NCBI GenBank assembly: GCA_000320605.2
Contig: KB445843.1
Span: 1-12,095, forward strand
Direction of reading: 5' to 3'
From: Gelatoporia subvermispora B
Lineage: Eukaryota > Basidiomycota > Agaricomycetes > Polyporales > Gelatoporiaceae
Length of the DNA stretch: 12,095 nt
Shown here: positions 1 through 7,713 of the stretch, one piece after another
How positions within the stretch are numbered: position 1 is the stretch's first letter
How the letters are laid out: the number at the start of each line of letters is the position of its first letter
Translations under genes and position numbers: made by a program
Notes under the pieces: generated by a model
Databases searched by the model: none
Told to the model about the DNA's origin: nothing
What the model saw: only the letters and a program-made list of their open reading frames with translations

Positions 1-572
1 TTTGTGTTGAGAGCTTCAGCGACGTCTCTGTAAAGTCGATACATACCTGGAAGACGTCTTGAATGGTAGTGTAGCAAGCACTATGGGATGCTACACAAGT
101 AAGAAAATCGACAGTATCGTTGAATGGGGTTCAATGGGGGTACATACCGTAGATGCATTCGCCCTCGCGCGTACTGCGATAGTGGGATATTCCTCGGTGC
201 AGACACGTCGGGTCCATCCAAATGACTGTAGGACTCATGTTAAGACCTGAGCGAGCACCTTACAATGTCTCGCTATGAAGCTTTGCTTATGCCCTTAGTT
301 GCTCCTCTGCGTAGCTATGACCAGATTGCCGATGCTTCTGCGTGTCTCAGATCGACTACCATGGTTTCAGCAGCTCAAGGAGCGACTCACAATGACTGCA
401 GCATTCCCTGAGAGCCCGGGATAAGCTGCTTTGCTGGCATTCGCGTATACATGAAAGAATGGGAGAGAGATTAGCGATGTGGTGTATTCGAACCAAAGTC
501 GTAGGCAGTAGAAGTGGAGGTAAAAAGTCGTACGATGCGTGGCCCCAAATTCCCCTGTCTATATTGAGACGT
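1..572. other. Gene-free segment with one small hairpin
   Basis: I see no convincing gene here. The open frames are short, lack splice-linked continuations and encode nothing I recognise. The one structured element is an inverted repeat with 8-bp perfect arms, GTGTAGCA at 69-76 and TGCTACAC at 89-96, around a 12-nt spacer. It could be a chance hairpin. CATGCATG palindromes begin immediately after this segment. Confidence 0.5.
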
Positions 573-831
573 CATGCATGGGACCACATGCATGGGCATC
601 TCAAAATGGATGGCTATCCATGCATGCGGTCCCATGCATGACGTCTGGTGATTACCGCCCAGGGCTCGTCAGGGAGCTTCATGCATGGTGTTCCATCCCG
701 ATATGGAGCTTCATGCATGGTGTTCCATCCAAATATGGAGCCTCATGCATGACGTTCAATCCAGATATGGAGCTTCATGCATGATGCCCGTCCATATATG
801 GAGATTCACGTATGTCTCTCTGTCCAATCGT
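573..831. repeat. CATGCATG minisatellite, block 1, including a 32-bp tandem array
   Basis: The palindrome CATGCATG starts at 573, 587, 619, 633, 680, 712, 744 and 776. From 673 the sequence is a tandem array of a 32-bp unit: GGAGCTTC begins at 673 and 705, with diverged copies beginning at 737, 769 and 800. The period is 32, 32, 32 and 31 bp. The unit reads roughly GGAGCTTCATGCATGGTG followed by TTCCATCC and an ATAT-rich tail. Before 673 the palindromes come in pairs 14 bp apart, and the pairs are 46 bp apart, so the organisation differs. Short open frames rich in Met-His-Gly/Ala-Trp across this block are by-products of the repeat, not genes. Origin and function are unknown to me. Confidence 0.9.
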
Positions 832-862
832 GACGCCTCGGTAATTACCGCTAAGAACTTGC

Positions 863-1016
863 CATAGAACTTCATGCAGGGCACCCCATCTAAACTTGGA
901 GTATCATGCATGGCCATGCGCATAATGTGGAGATGGAACACCATGCAAGATGGAGTGCCATGCATGACAGTCCAAATCCGAAGTGTCCCCAATTTGGAGT
1001 GCCATGCCTGGCACGA
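863..1016. repeat. CATGCATG minisatellite, block 2, degenerate copies
   Basis: Diverged copies of the same family continue here. TTGGAGTATCATGCATGG, TGGAGTGCCATGCATGAC and TTGGAGTGCCATGCCTGG have the same GGAG-NN-TCATGCATG layout as block 1. Intact palindromes lie at 905 and 959, and mutated ones (CATGCAGG, CATGCAAG, CATGCCTG) lie between and after them. Spacing is no longer a constant 32 bp, so this looks like an older, indel-scarred part of the array. Confidence 0.75.
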
Positions 1017-1439
1017 GCTGCGAGACCGGAACGGGTATGTGTACTGTGTGCGTCGCAGCATCGTCAAAAGCATAGTAGCCGGCGGAGGACAAGGACATGC
1101 TGTCCTCAAGTCTCAGCCGCAGCTGCAAGAAGAGGTGGCGGCGGACGCCGGTAGAACCCGTAGTACGTGCTGTACTCACGCTCCAGTCCGATAGTATCGG
1201 GGTGTAAGCGTCGAAGCTGATCGTTATCGAGGATATGGCGGGAGGTTCGATGACCGGTTTGAAGCTTGCAGTCCGGTGAAGCTGTAGATTGGATCTGATG
1301 GCGGCGGGAGGACAGCGGCCGCCGGGAGGATGGCAGCGGGAGGGAGGGATCTTCAGGCTGGGACGGCAAGGAAGTCCGGATTTTATGAGCTCATATTCTA
1401 GGGTTAGAAATAACGCTTCGGAGGCGGACGTATGATCAT
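1017..1439. other. Gene-free spacer between repeat blocks
   Basis: I find no gene or RNA here. From about 1297 to 1352 the plus strand is a purine-rich run of GGCGGGAGG and GGGAGG motifs interrupted by GCGGCCGC, which is low-complexity. A single TAGGGTTAG at about 1400 resembles a telomere hexamer but is not repeated. Confidence 0.4.
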
Positions 1440-1690
1440 GTATGGTGTTCCAGAAGGGCAGAGGTCATGGATGGATGTGCTCCAAATATGGGCTGAAAGC
1501 CATGCATGAGGCTCTCGATATAGGAAGAGCGCCATGCATGGCCCATGCATGGCACGTGCATGACGCTCCAAAAATGGCAGCGCGCCATGCATGGAGCTAT
1601 GCATCCTCCCATTTAGCGCCCTTCAGCGGTAATCATAGGGATGCATGCATAGCCTTGGTACAGTAGTGACAGCATGTTCATGCATGCCCA
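1440..1690. repeat. CATGCATG minisatellite, block 3
   Basis: CATGCATG occurs at 1501, 1533, 1544, 1586 and 1679. It is accompanied by the family's other words: GGTGTTCCAGA, GTGCTCCAAATATGG, GACGCTCCAAAAATGG and GCGCCATGCATGG. The first two palindromes are again 32 bp apart, matching the period of block 1. Several copies here carry GCGCC or GCTCC next to the palindrome where block 1 has GCTTC, so this is a related subfamily. The left edge (CATGTATGGTGTTCC at 1438) and the right edge (after 1686) are approximate. Confidence 0.8.
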
Positions 1691-2317
1691 TGACAACTAC
1701 GACTCGCACACTGGGGCCTCCTATAGCACGACATGCTGTCAGCGAGCTCTCGGCTCATCGGTCTCGTTTGTGCTCAGGTGAGCTCATGCCTCTACCTGGT
1801 CACTCGCATGTTGCTCCACCATTCTGCCATGGTGTACACCAGAGCATCCGGGAGTTGTCTCACACACCTAGTAGCTCGTTTGGCGAGTTCCCAGTAGCAC
1901 CAGAGCACGCTGTAAGCGCCGACTACGTTGAGAAGAGTACGCTGAGCACGCGAGAGCTCTGGGCAGCCAACAGGTCGGATAAAGAGCCGGGTGCACTGAG
2001 TACTGTGTCCAGCGAGAATGCGGACTCACGGCATGCAAGATGTGCCAGTGCGTCATCGTCGAACAACGCGCCATGTTCGCACATCCTGTGTTGTTGTTAG
2101 GTGCGAATTCCTGTTTGTGTCTGTGCACCAAGGCACCTCGGTATTGGCATGTGCAATAAGGCGACCGCAACCACATTCGCAGCGATGGTAGCCTCGTGCT
2201 CTTCGCAGCGACGGTAATGTGCTCTTGGCAAGGTCCTTGTCCGACCTGCTCGTACTTATTACTTCCGGGTGCAACCTGGTGACGGGATATGTTTGATAAC
2301 TGGGAGGATATAAGGGG
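1691..2317. other. Gene-free segment, long open frames of doubtful meaning
   Basis: Open frames of about 150 codons run on both strands here (plus 1645-2100, minus 1868-2320). They overlap each other. Neither shows a domain, a plausible promoter or splice-linked continuation, and the plus one begins inside a CATGCATG repeat. I treat both as chance open frames in GC-balanced DNA. A diverged relic gene cannot be excluded. Confidence 0.4.
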
Positions 2318-2338
2318 CATATCCCATGGCGGGATATG
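2318..2338. repeat. Hairpin with 8-bp perfect arms (CATATCCC/GGGATATG)
   Basis: CATATCCC (2318-2325), a 5-nt loop ATGGC, then GGGATATG (2331-2338). A further GGGATATG lies at 2284-2291, so the word GGGATAT occurs repeatedly within about 90 bp. The hairpin is the first of two adjacent ones that share the ATATCCC half-site. Confidence 0.7.
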
Positions 2339-2350
2339 CTACATGTCACG

Positions 2351-2374
2351 ACAATATCCCGCTAGGGATATTGT
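2351..2374. repeat. Hairpin with 10-bp perfect arms (ACAATATCCC/GGGATATTGT)
   Basis: ACAATATCCC (2351-2360), loop GCTA, GGGATATTGT (2365-2374). The arms are perfectly complementary with a 4-nt loop. It lies 12 bp after the preceding hairpin and shares its ATATCCC core. It could be a paired protein-binding site, a terminal fragment of a small transposable element or a cruciform-prone site; nothing here decides between them. Confidence 0.75.
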
Positions 2375-2436
2375 GCGAAATAGTTTACTGGTCTACACGG
2401 AAATTCAAGTCCGGAATATTGACATCATATGCACCT

Positions 2437-2555
2437 GGTTCCGCTCATGTCCAGTTTATTTTCTGGTCCAGGGCTAGGCTTCCGGGTTCCGAACCAGAAC
2501 ACGGACCGAAAATGAGCCGAGCGTCTTTCCTGGTTCAGGTCTGGAACAGAACCAT
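2437..2555. repeat. GGTTC/GAACC-rich degenerate repeat patch
   Basis: The stretch is crowded with short words of the GGTTCC/GGAACC type: GGTTCCGCTC, TTCTGGTCCAGG, GGGTTCCGAACCAGAAC, GGACCGAAAATGAGCC, CTGGTTCAGG and CTGGAACAGAACC. Several are mutually inverted, for example GGTTC-CGAACC at about 2490-2500. It looks like a decayed GGTTCC/GGACC simple repeat. Boundaries are approximate and no coding sense is visible. Confidence 0.45.
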
Positions 2556-3398
2556 AATCGTGACCGTGGGCAGGAGAACTAACTCATTGATGATTACTTC
2601 AGGTATATCCTGGGGTGCGACTCTGGCGATTGCCCCTCGTGGCTGCTTCGGCTGGATATGTCTCCTTTAGTTTGGCTGGGCACTGTCAGATGTACCTAAA
2701 CTCCATAATTTACTCATAAAGATGTATTCGTCTGTTTGAGTATCTACAGGTATTGTAGACTCACAGAGTCAACGAGCTGTGGATTCTGTAATACTAAGAT
2801 GAAGAACTCTCACACAGTGATACCGGTGTTTCTCATAGTATCGAGAATCAAGCGTAAAGTATCAACTGCAGGCATGATGATAGTGTCTTGAGATTCGAGG
2901 TTAAGCTGAGGATGGTGTAGTGAGGTCTGGCGACATGATGCATGGATTAATTGCATCGACAACATGCAAACTACATGAGGATTGAAGTCACTGCTTCCTA
3001 TCCAGATGGTACTAATGTGGTAATTTTCTCTTTCAAGCCCATTTCATTTCATGTACTCAGATGAGATCGATCACAGACAGTCACACCCTCTACTAACTGT
3101 GATTTTGCACGGCCCAAGCGCCAAATTATATACGCTGTTGGCAAAGCGAAATTCTGAGGTTTGAGACAGTGTTTCACTGTCCCTTCCTGGGCTACTGCTT
3201 GCTGCTGTTCTACAGCATCTTGTGTCGGAGAGAATCGGCAGCGTATCTGCACCAGCCATCCTGTAGAGTTACTCTCCATCGCCCACCACCCCCACATCGA
3301 GACAGTGAGTACCAATATAGTAATGAACACGTGATTATGATCACATGATTTATTTTCGCACTCTGCTCTAGTATCTAGGGAGAGTATAACCAGCTGTG
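2556..3398. other. Gene-free segment
   Basis: No gene is supported. The longest open frame (minus 3049-3330, about 93 codons) has no recognisable domain and no in-phase exon partner that I could find. Near 3329-3350 an E-box-containing near-palindrome, CACGTGAT-TATG-ATCACATG, has a single mismatch between its arms. No tRNA or rRNA signature was seen. Confidence 0.4.
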
Positions 3399-3508
3399 CT
3401 TAAGGGTACAGTGGCCTATAGTATGGCTATAGCCAGCTAGCCATTGTACAATGCAGCCATAGGGAAAAATACGGCGTTGTTTTACAATAGCCAGTGCACC
3501 CTTTTAAG
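3399..3508. mobile_element. Possible 110-bp MITE-like element with imperfect terminal inverted repeats
   Basis: The left end CTTAAGGGTACAGTGGC (3399-3415) is matched, in reverse complement, by GCCAGTGCACCCTTTTAAG (3490-3508). The match has a 2-nt indel and two substitutions. Inside are further inverted copies of a TGGCTAT word, including the 12-bp perfect palindrome TGGCTATAGCCA at 3424-3435 and TTGTACAA soon after. A short non-coding element with inverted termini and subterminal repeats is what a miniature inverted-repeat transposable element looks like. No clear target-site duplication is visible and no related transposase is in the window, so the call is tentative. Confidence 0.35.
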
Positions 3509-3866
3509 GAAACTGGCACATGACCTCTTCCTCGGCATACCTCGGCATTCTCGTCCTTTTCGCACACCTTCCCAGATTCTGCTCGTGCCACATATGTCAC
3601 GTGTTGCATGCTCGGGCCGATGCTCCATACACCAGCGCTCCGGCCTCTTTCTTCTGTGCGCGCGCCCCTGCGCTCCCGCTGCGTGCGCTCACTGGCTACG
3701 GCGTGCCCCCGCTCCTGCATGCCGCGTTCCCCCTACGCTCGCACTCGCACCTCCCACATCCGCTCCTCACACTCGGACACTATCTCATGTACACTAGATA
3801 CTCAGATAGTGTTTGTATGCATAGTATACTATAACAAATGTATCAGCAACTGGGTGACGGACCGCC
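3509..3866. other. Gene-free 3' flank, pyrimidine- and CpG-rich
   Basis: This follows the stop codon of the minus-strand gene and probably includes its 3' untranslated region. From about 3640 to 3750 the plus strand is C-rich with dense CpG (GTGCGCGCGCCCC, GCTCCCGCTGCGTGCGC), which generates several overlapping meaningless open frames. At 3821-3832 is a perfect 12-bp palindrome, ATAGTATACTAT, 35 bp beyond the stop. It lies in AT-rich sequence where a polyadenylation region would be expected. Confidence 0.4.
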
Positions 3867-6474
3867 TCAGGACGCTGTGCGCACACGCTTGCACCCAGCC
3901 TTGTCCGTATTCTCGGTGATGCCCTCCTGACCGGCCTTACGCTTACCCTTCTTGGATAGAGAGCCCGAGGCAACATGCCCGCCATTGAGATCATCGGTCA
4001 TCTCTCGCAGCACCCATGTCACATCCGCGATAAGATCATTGAGGTCCAAGACAGCGGTGTCCGTGCTCGCTTTGCGGGACAGCCACCAGAAGGCAAGTAC
4101 AACGAGGAAGATCCCATTGGTGCCGCCTTGGAGGAGAACTCCCCAGTCGGTCTCTCCTGTGTAGTGAATTCGGAAGTGCGGCCAGTCTCCGTGACGGAAG
4201 GGTGGCTGGAGAGACCGCCACCATTGCACCACGTGTTGGCTGTAGTCAGAGGACTGAGTGTCTGCAGGGACAAAGTCCCACTTCCGATCATTCTTTATCC
4301 AGATACCGACAGCTTCAGGGCGTGCCTTGTAGTGCACCTGTTGATATCGCGCTTTCTCGTTGGGAAGACCGCGAGTAAGTTCAAATTGGAGAAGCGCGTC
4401 CACCAGCGATGACCAGAGTCGAGGAGGGTTGGGCAGGTCGCGGAAATGCTTCTCGGTGTCGATCAACCAGGCTGGCCGTATGCTTGATGCCGCCGCAGAG
4501 GGGGCTGCAGAATGAGTAGAAGACGTCTCCTTGTGCCCTTGAGAACCATCCTGGGGTTGAGGTGCCACATCATCAACTTCTGCGACTGCCGGAGGATTGC
4601 CGCTGGAACTAATCGCAGGGTCCTTGTCTGCCGGTGACTCGACGTGCTGTGCAGCTGTGGATAGTCTTGCCGAGCACCGAGTGAACTGGGAGGAAGCAGC
4701 AGGAAGCTGGAGATGTGGCTTTGCCGGCGTGGGATTACTGAAATTCGAAGGCATCGGGATACTTGGAAACTCCATGTCGACCAGTTTCATCATATCCAGA
4801 TTCCTTGCAATGTTGAGATCGTGCTGGGTCTCGAGGGATACTGTGGAAGCATCGGATGATGCGCGAGGGCATGACGTGGTTCTGCGTGCTTGAGGAGAGT
4901 GCTCCACATCTGAGATGGCGGTCACCTCAGCATCCGCTGTCAGGTTGACCAGCACGACGTCCGGTGGAGGCAGAACTTCTGAGTTTGCGTTGGTATTTAA
5001 GCCGTCGGCAGTAGCGTTGGCGATAGCACGGAGGTTGTGGCCATCGAAAGTGATCGTGGATGATGTCTTGGCACTCCCGGTCACCTTTGCATGCAAATTG
5101 ACGTTCCCCGTGGCAGATGACGTGCCCAACGGACCTGGTACCTTGGACGCAGATGATGCTTCGTGTTTTGAACGCGACTGCGACTGTCCTTCAAGAAGCT
5201 GCATGTACTCCTGGATGGGTATTTGCTGGTTCACTGGAAATGCAATGCTATCACGTGCAGATTGGGCTAATAACCATTCAGCAATAGTTCGAAATCAAGC
5301 AGGAGATACGTACGATATGAGCGGTCCAAGAAGGTACAGAACGGTATGAGAAGATCGTCGTTGACGTTCGAGAGAAACTTGAAGAAGTTGCTTTCGCCAT
5401 CGGTTGCAGTGCATGCCCTACAGAGAGAAAAATCAATCAAATGCGGAGCATCAATGTCAGTAATACGTACCGGAACAGATTGATCTTCCCACCCGTTATG
5501 GGGACCGGCCCCCCAACCATGATCATACCGATCATACCGGTATCTTTGAGAATCTCCTTCAACGCTTGCTTGATCGTTGGCGCCACTTTGTCAATAGATC
5601 TAATCTCGCGTCAGTACACCGCGAAAGAGGAGATTCAGAACACTTACTTCTGCAACATTTTTGCCTTCTGAACGCGGGCCGCCTCTGCCTGTGCCTGTTC
5701 CGTCATCACCTCCTCCACGACCTCTGTATCCTCCAAGTTCTCAACCGATGTTCCATTTGCACGTGCCGCGAGAGACCGCTGAATTGCCTCCATGACTGCT
5801 GGATCGTGCTTGACCTTCTCGTATTGCGCCTGGGTCCACTTGAACTTGTGGGAGTTCTTGTAGGCTCGCTGCTGAGTTATCTCCGAGTTCAGATCTCTGG
5901 TGTCTTTGGCGAAGGCAACCTCTCACAGTGTGCGGAGATCGTCCCAGTACAGTTTCATGTAGACTTGCCAGGAATGCGGCTTGCGAGTGTGAGGTTTACG
6001 TCCAAGGTTGAGGAGAGACTGTTGGCCGTTGCCGGACTGGGGGCGAGAATGGTTGTGATACCACATCCTGATTTGCTGATGGCGGGCACCAGATTAACCA
6101 TATGCAGATTTAGAACTCCGTGAGTGTACCTTCATGCGCGACTCCTTTGCTTCCTCACCCTGAGGACCGGCCGGATCGGGCCATTGAGCTCGCCATTGGT
6201 CGTTGATGAAGTTCCAGAACAGACCAGTGGTGCCGCTCGCCTTGTGGGAGAGGAACTCGGGCATGTGCTGGTTGAGCAGCTGCAGTTTCTCTCCGGTCGC
6301 CCAAGTCATGTGAGAATAGAAGTCGAACGAAGTGGAAGGACGCACATGGATGTGGGGAACACGTCCGGGGTAGTCATGTGATAGGCGCTTGGAAGAACTG
6401 TATAGCTCCGCCACGGCTAATTTGGTGGCTGAGTTCACGCAATATTTAAGGCCCGCTCTCCGTGCTTTTGCTGC
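3867..6474 (-). CDS. Uncharacterised multi-exon protein of an agaricomycete-type family, interrupted by one in-frame stop
   Basis: Function is unknown. I infer five exons from splice motifs with unbroken phase: at least 6438-6130, 6075-5648, 5599-5471, 5417-5314 and 5233-3867, about 778 codons counted from 6438. Introns are 54, 48, 53 and 80 nt; three donors are GTAC(G/A), one is GTAAGT, and a TACTGAC branch point is clear in the second. Conserved-looking blocks in order are: FWNFINDQWRAQWPDP (exon 1); WYHNHSRPQ then WQVYMKLYWDDLR (exon 2); a Lys/Glu/Ala-rich helical stretch; MIMVGGPVPITGGKI (exon 3); a Ser/Ala-rich linker; and a C-terminal block (residues about 578-734) with AWLIDTEKHF, WIKNDRKW, WWRSLQPPFR and GGTNGIFLVVLAFWW. 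The tail KKGKRKAG may be a nuclear localisation signal. I recall this architecture from large families of hypothetical agaricomycete proteins. A TGA interrupts exon 2 at 5925-5923, and no in-phase intron removes it. The 5' end is unresolved: the frame is open to 6474 but has no ATG before the conserved region, and the nominal start at 6438 is GTG. It may be a pseudogene, an allele, or carry a sequencing error. Confidence 0.72.
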
Positions 6475-6584
6475 TCATCCTGCTTGATCACGAACCTCTA
6501 CCATCGAGTAGAGTCTGGTAAGCATGCTCTAATCGTTAAGAGCTGTACTAACCCGGGTGTATTGCGAACAGGCCTTGTTAGACG
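6475..6584. promoter_or_regulatory. Divergent promoter region with a probable 5' UTR intron for the plus-strand gene
   Basis: The two genes are head to head, with about 0.1 kb between the minus-strand open frame and the plus-strand ATG. A TATA-like AATATTTAAG at 6441-6450 points to plus-strand transcription starting near 6475, although it overlaps the start of the minus-strand gene. At 6518-6571 there is a well-formed 54-nt intron: donor GTAAGC, branch site TACTAAC and acceptor AACAG, ending 13 nt before the ATG at 6585. This suggests that the plus-strand gene has a spliced leader exon. Sharing one short region implies that the two genes are co-regulated; that is inference. Confidence 0.5.
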
Positions 6585-7713
6585 ATGCAATCGCAGCAGG
6601 AGCAGGATCGGGCACGGAAGGAAAGGATCAAAGTAAGCTTCTCGATCGTGATTGACTGTCAGCGCCACTAACCTTAATCATATCCTCCAGAACGAGTTCG
6701 AGGATGACGTCCACGATGTTGCCAAGGAGCTGGTAGAGAATATCTCTGCTCTCTTGCAGTCCTTTCTCCCTAGTGTGCTGATGGCGACCGTCCGAGACCT
6801 GCACGGTACGTGCCTCTTCATTGGGAGGACTGGCTGTCTGACATGTACGTCTAGAGTGCCAGATGGCGCATCTCTTTGAGCACAGTGCCGATATGCCAGG
6901 GCGCTCGGGTACTGCTGAGGCCCAGGCCCAGGTCGAGGCCGATCAAGTCAAGCATCGGGAAGCCGACACCCAGGCACCGGCCAGTGCTGGTAAGCCGAAG
7001 GTGGCTGCAGCACCCGCGGTTGTCACTGCTACGCCAACTGCCACAAGCGACCCGTCCCCTCCTCTTCCGACTACCAGGGTCGAGTCGGCGTTGATCAACG
7101 CCATTGAGTCACGTATGCGCGAAGCAAACCAGTCGTCTGATCCTGGGATGCAGCATCTGGCGGATGATCTGAGTGATATGTTTCTGAGTATCTTGAACAA
7201 TCGCACGCGTGATAAAGAGAAGACTGAGGCCGAGCCCCATCGTCAAGAGTCTGGGTGGCATTACAACAACATCTTCCAGACAGGAGCAAGTGCCTCCATG
7301 AGAACTCAAGGCCAGGGTCAGACGTCGCGCGACAAGGCACGTCCCTGTTCCGTTCCCACCATCCTTAAGCCCCCACCTAGTCCTGTTAAGCCCTCGCATC
7401 CGCCGAGTATTATCAATGTTGACACTGACTCGGACGACGATGCAGGCCCGCTTGCGTGGCAAAAACTTAGTGGTCGCAAAGAATGGTACATGATTACCCG
7501 TAGTCGTGCTGTCGGCGTTTTTGAGGGTTGGTAAGTGCATGCACTCGCCGGTAGCAATGAAGTAGTGCTAATTTTACATCTCACAGGGAGACCGTTGCCC
7601 CTCATGTGGTCGGAGTTTCCACGGCATTGTACCGCCGAGTTCGCAGCAGGACAAAGGGAGATGAGCGCTACCGCCAAGCTTGCACTGCGGGCAACGTCGT
7701 GGTGCTGTCGTAG
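6585..7713 (+). CDS. Viroplasmin/RNase H1 N-terminal-like domain protein, four exons, 321 residues
   Basis: Exons are 6585-6632, 6691-6805, 6855-7530 and 7587-7713. The introns (58, 49 and 56 nt) have GTAAG or GTACG donors and CTAAC, CTGAC and CTAAT branch sites, and all phases agree. The ATG at 6585 begins a charged Gln/Glu/Arg/Lys-rich N terminus. Exon 2 encodes a helix (residues 17-54). The middle is Ala/Pro/Thr-rich and probably disordered. Residues 239-250, IINVDTDSDDD, resemble a SUMO-interacting motif: a hydrophobic patch followed by acids. The C-terminal domain (about 263-321) runs from WYMITRSRAVGVFEGW across the last intron to VAPHVVGVSTALYRR and ends in a GNVVVL strand. This is the pattern of the viroplasmin / RNase H1 N-terminal fold, which in RNase H1 binds RNA-DNA hybrids and double-stranded RNA. 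No RNase H catalytic domain follows, so I do not call it an RNase H. It shares its promoter region with the uncharacterised minus-strand gene and has no internal stops. Nucleic-acid binding is inferred; the biological role is unknown. Confidence 0.75.

Noticed and set aside
459..1154. Overlapping short open frames rich in Met-His-Gly-Ala-Trp
   Set aside because: They are translations of the CATGCATG minisatellite; their periodicity is that of the DNA repeat.
1398..1408. Telomere-like TAGGGTTAG
   Set aside because: Only one unit; telomeric or interstitial telomeric DNA would show tandem copies.
1645..2100. Open frame of 151 codons on the plus strand
   Set aside because: It begins inside the CATGCATG repeat, has no recognisable domain or splice-linked partner, and an equally long open frame overlaps it on the other strand.
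3049..3330. Minus-strand open frame of 93 codons with a hydrophobic start
   Set aside because: No homologous motif, no neighbouring exon in phase and no promoter context; length alone is weak evidence.
3427..3919. Several overlapping open frames of about 100 codons on both strands
   Set aside because: They lie in C-rich, CpG-rich DNA that has few stops in several frames. None has a domain, and they overlap the end of the minus-strand gene.
3952..5349. Plus-strand open frames of up to 145 codons
   Set aside because: They are antisense to the last exons of the minus-strand gene, whose frame has recognisable blocks and phase-matched introns.
5920..5926. An intron starting at GTGAGA that would remove the in-frame TGA
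   Set aside because: The only in-phase acceptor within 100 nt would make it 30 nt long, shorter than any other intron here (46-80 nt).
5566..6381. Plus-strand open frames of 185 and 85 codons
   Set aside because: They are antisense to exons 1-3 of the minus-strand gene and have no features of their own.
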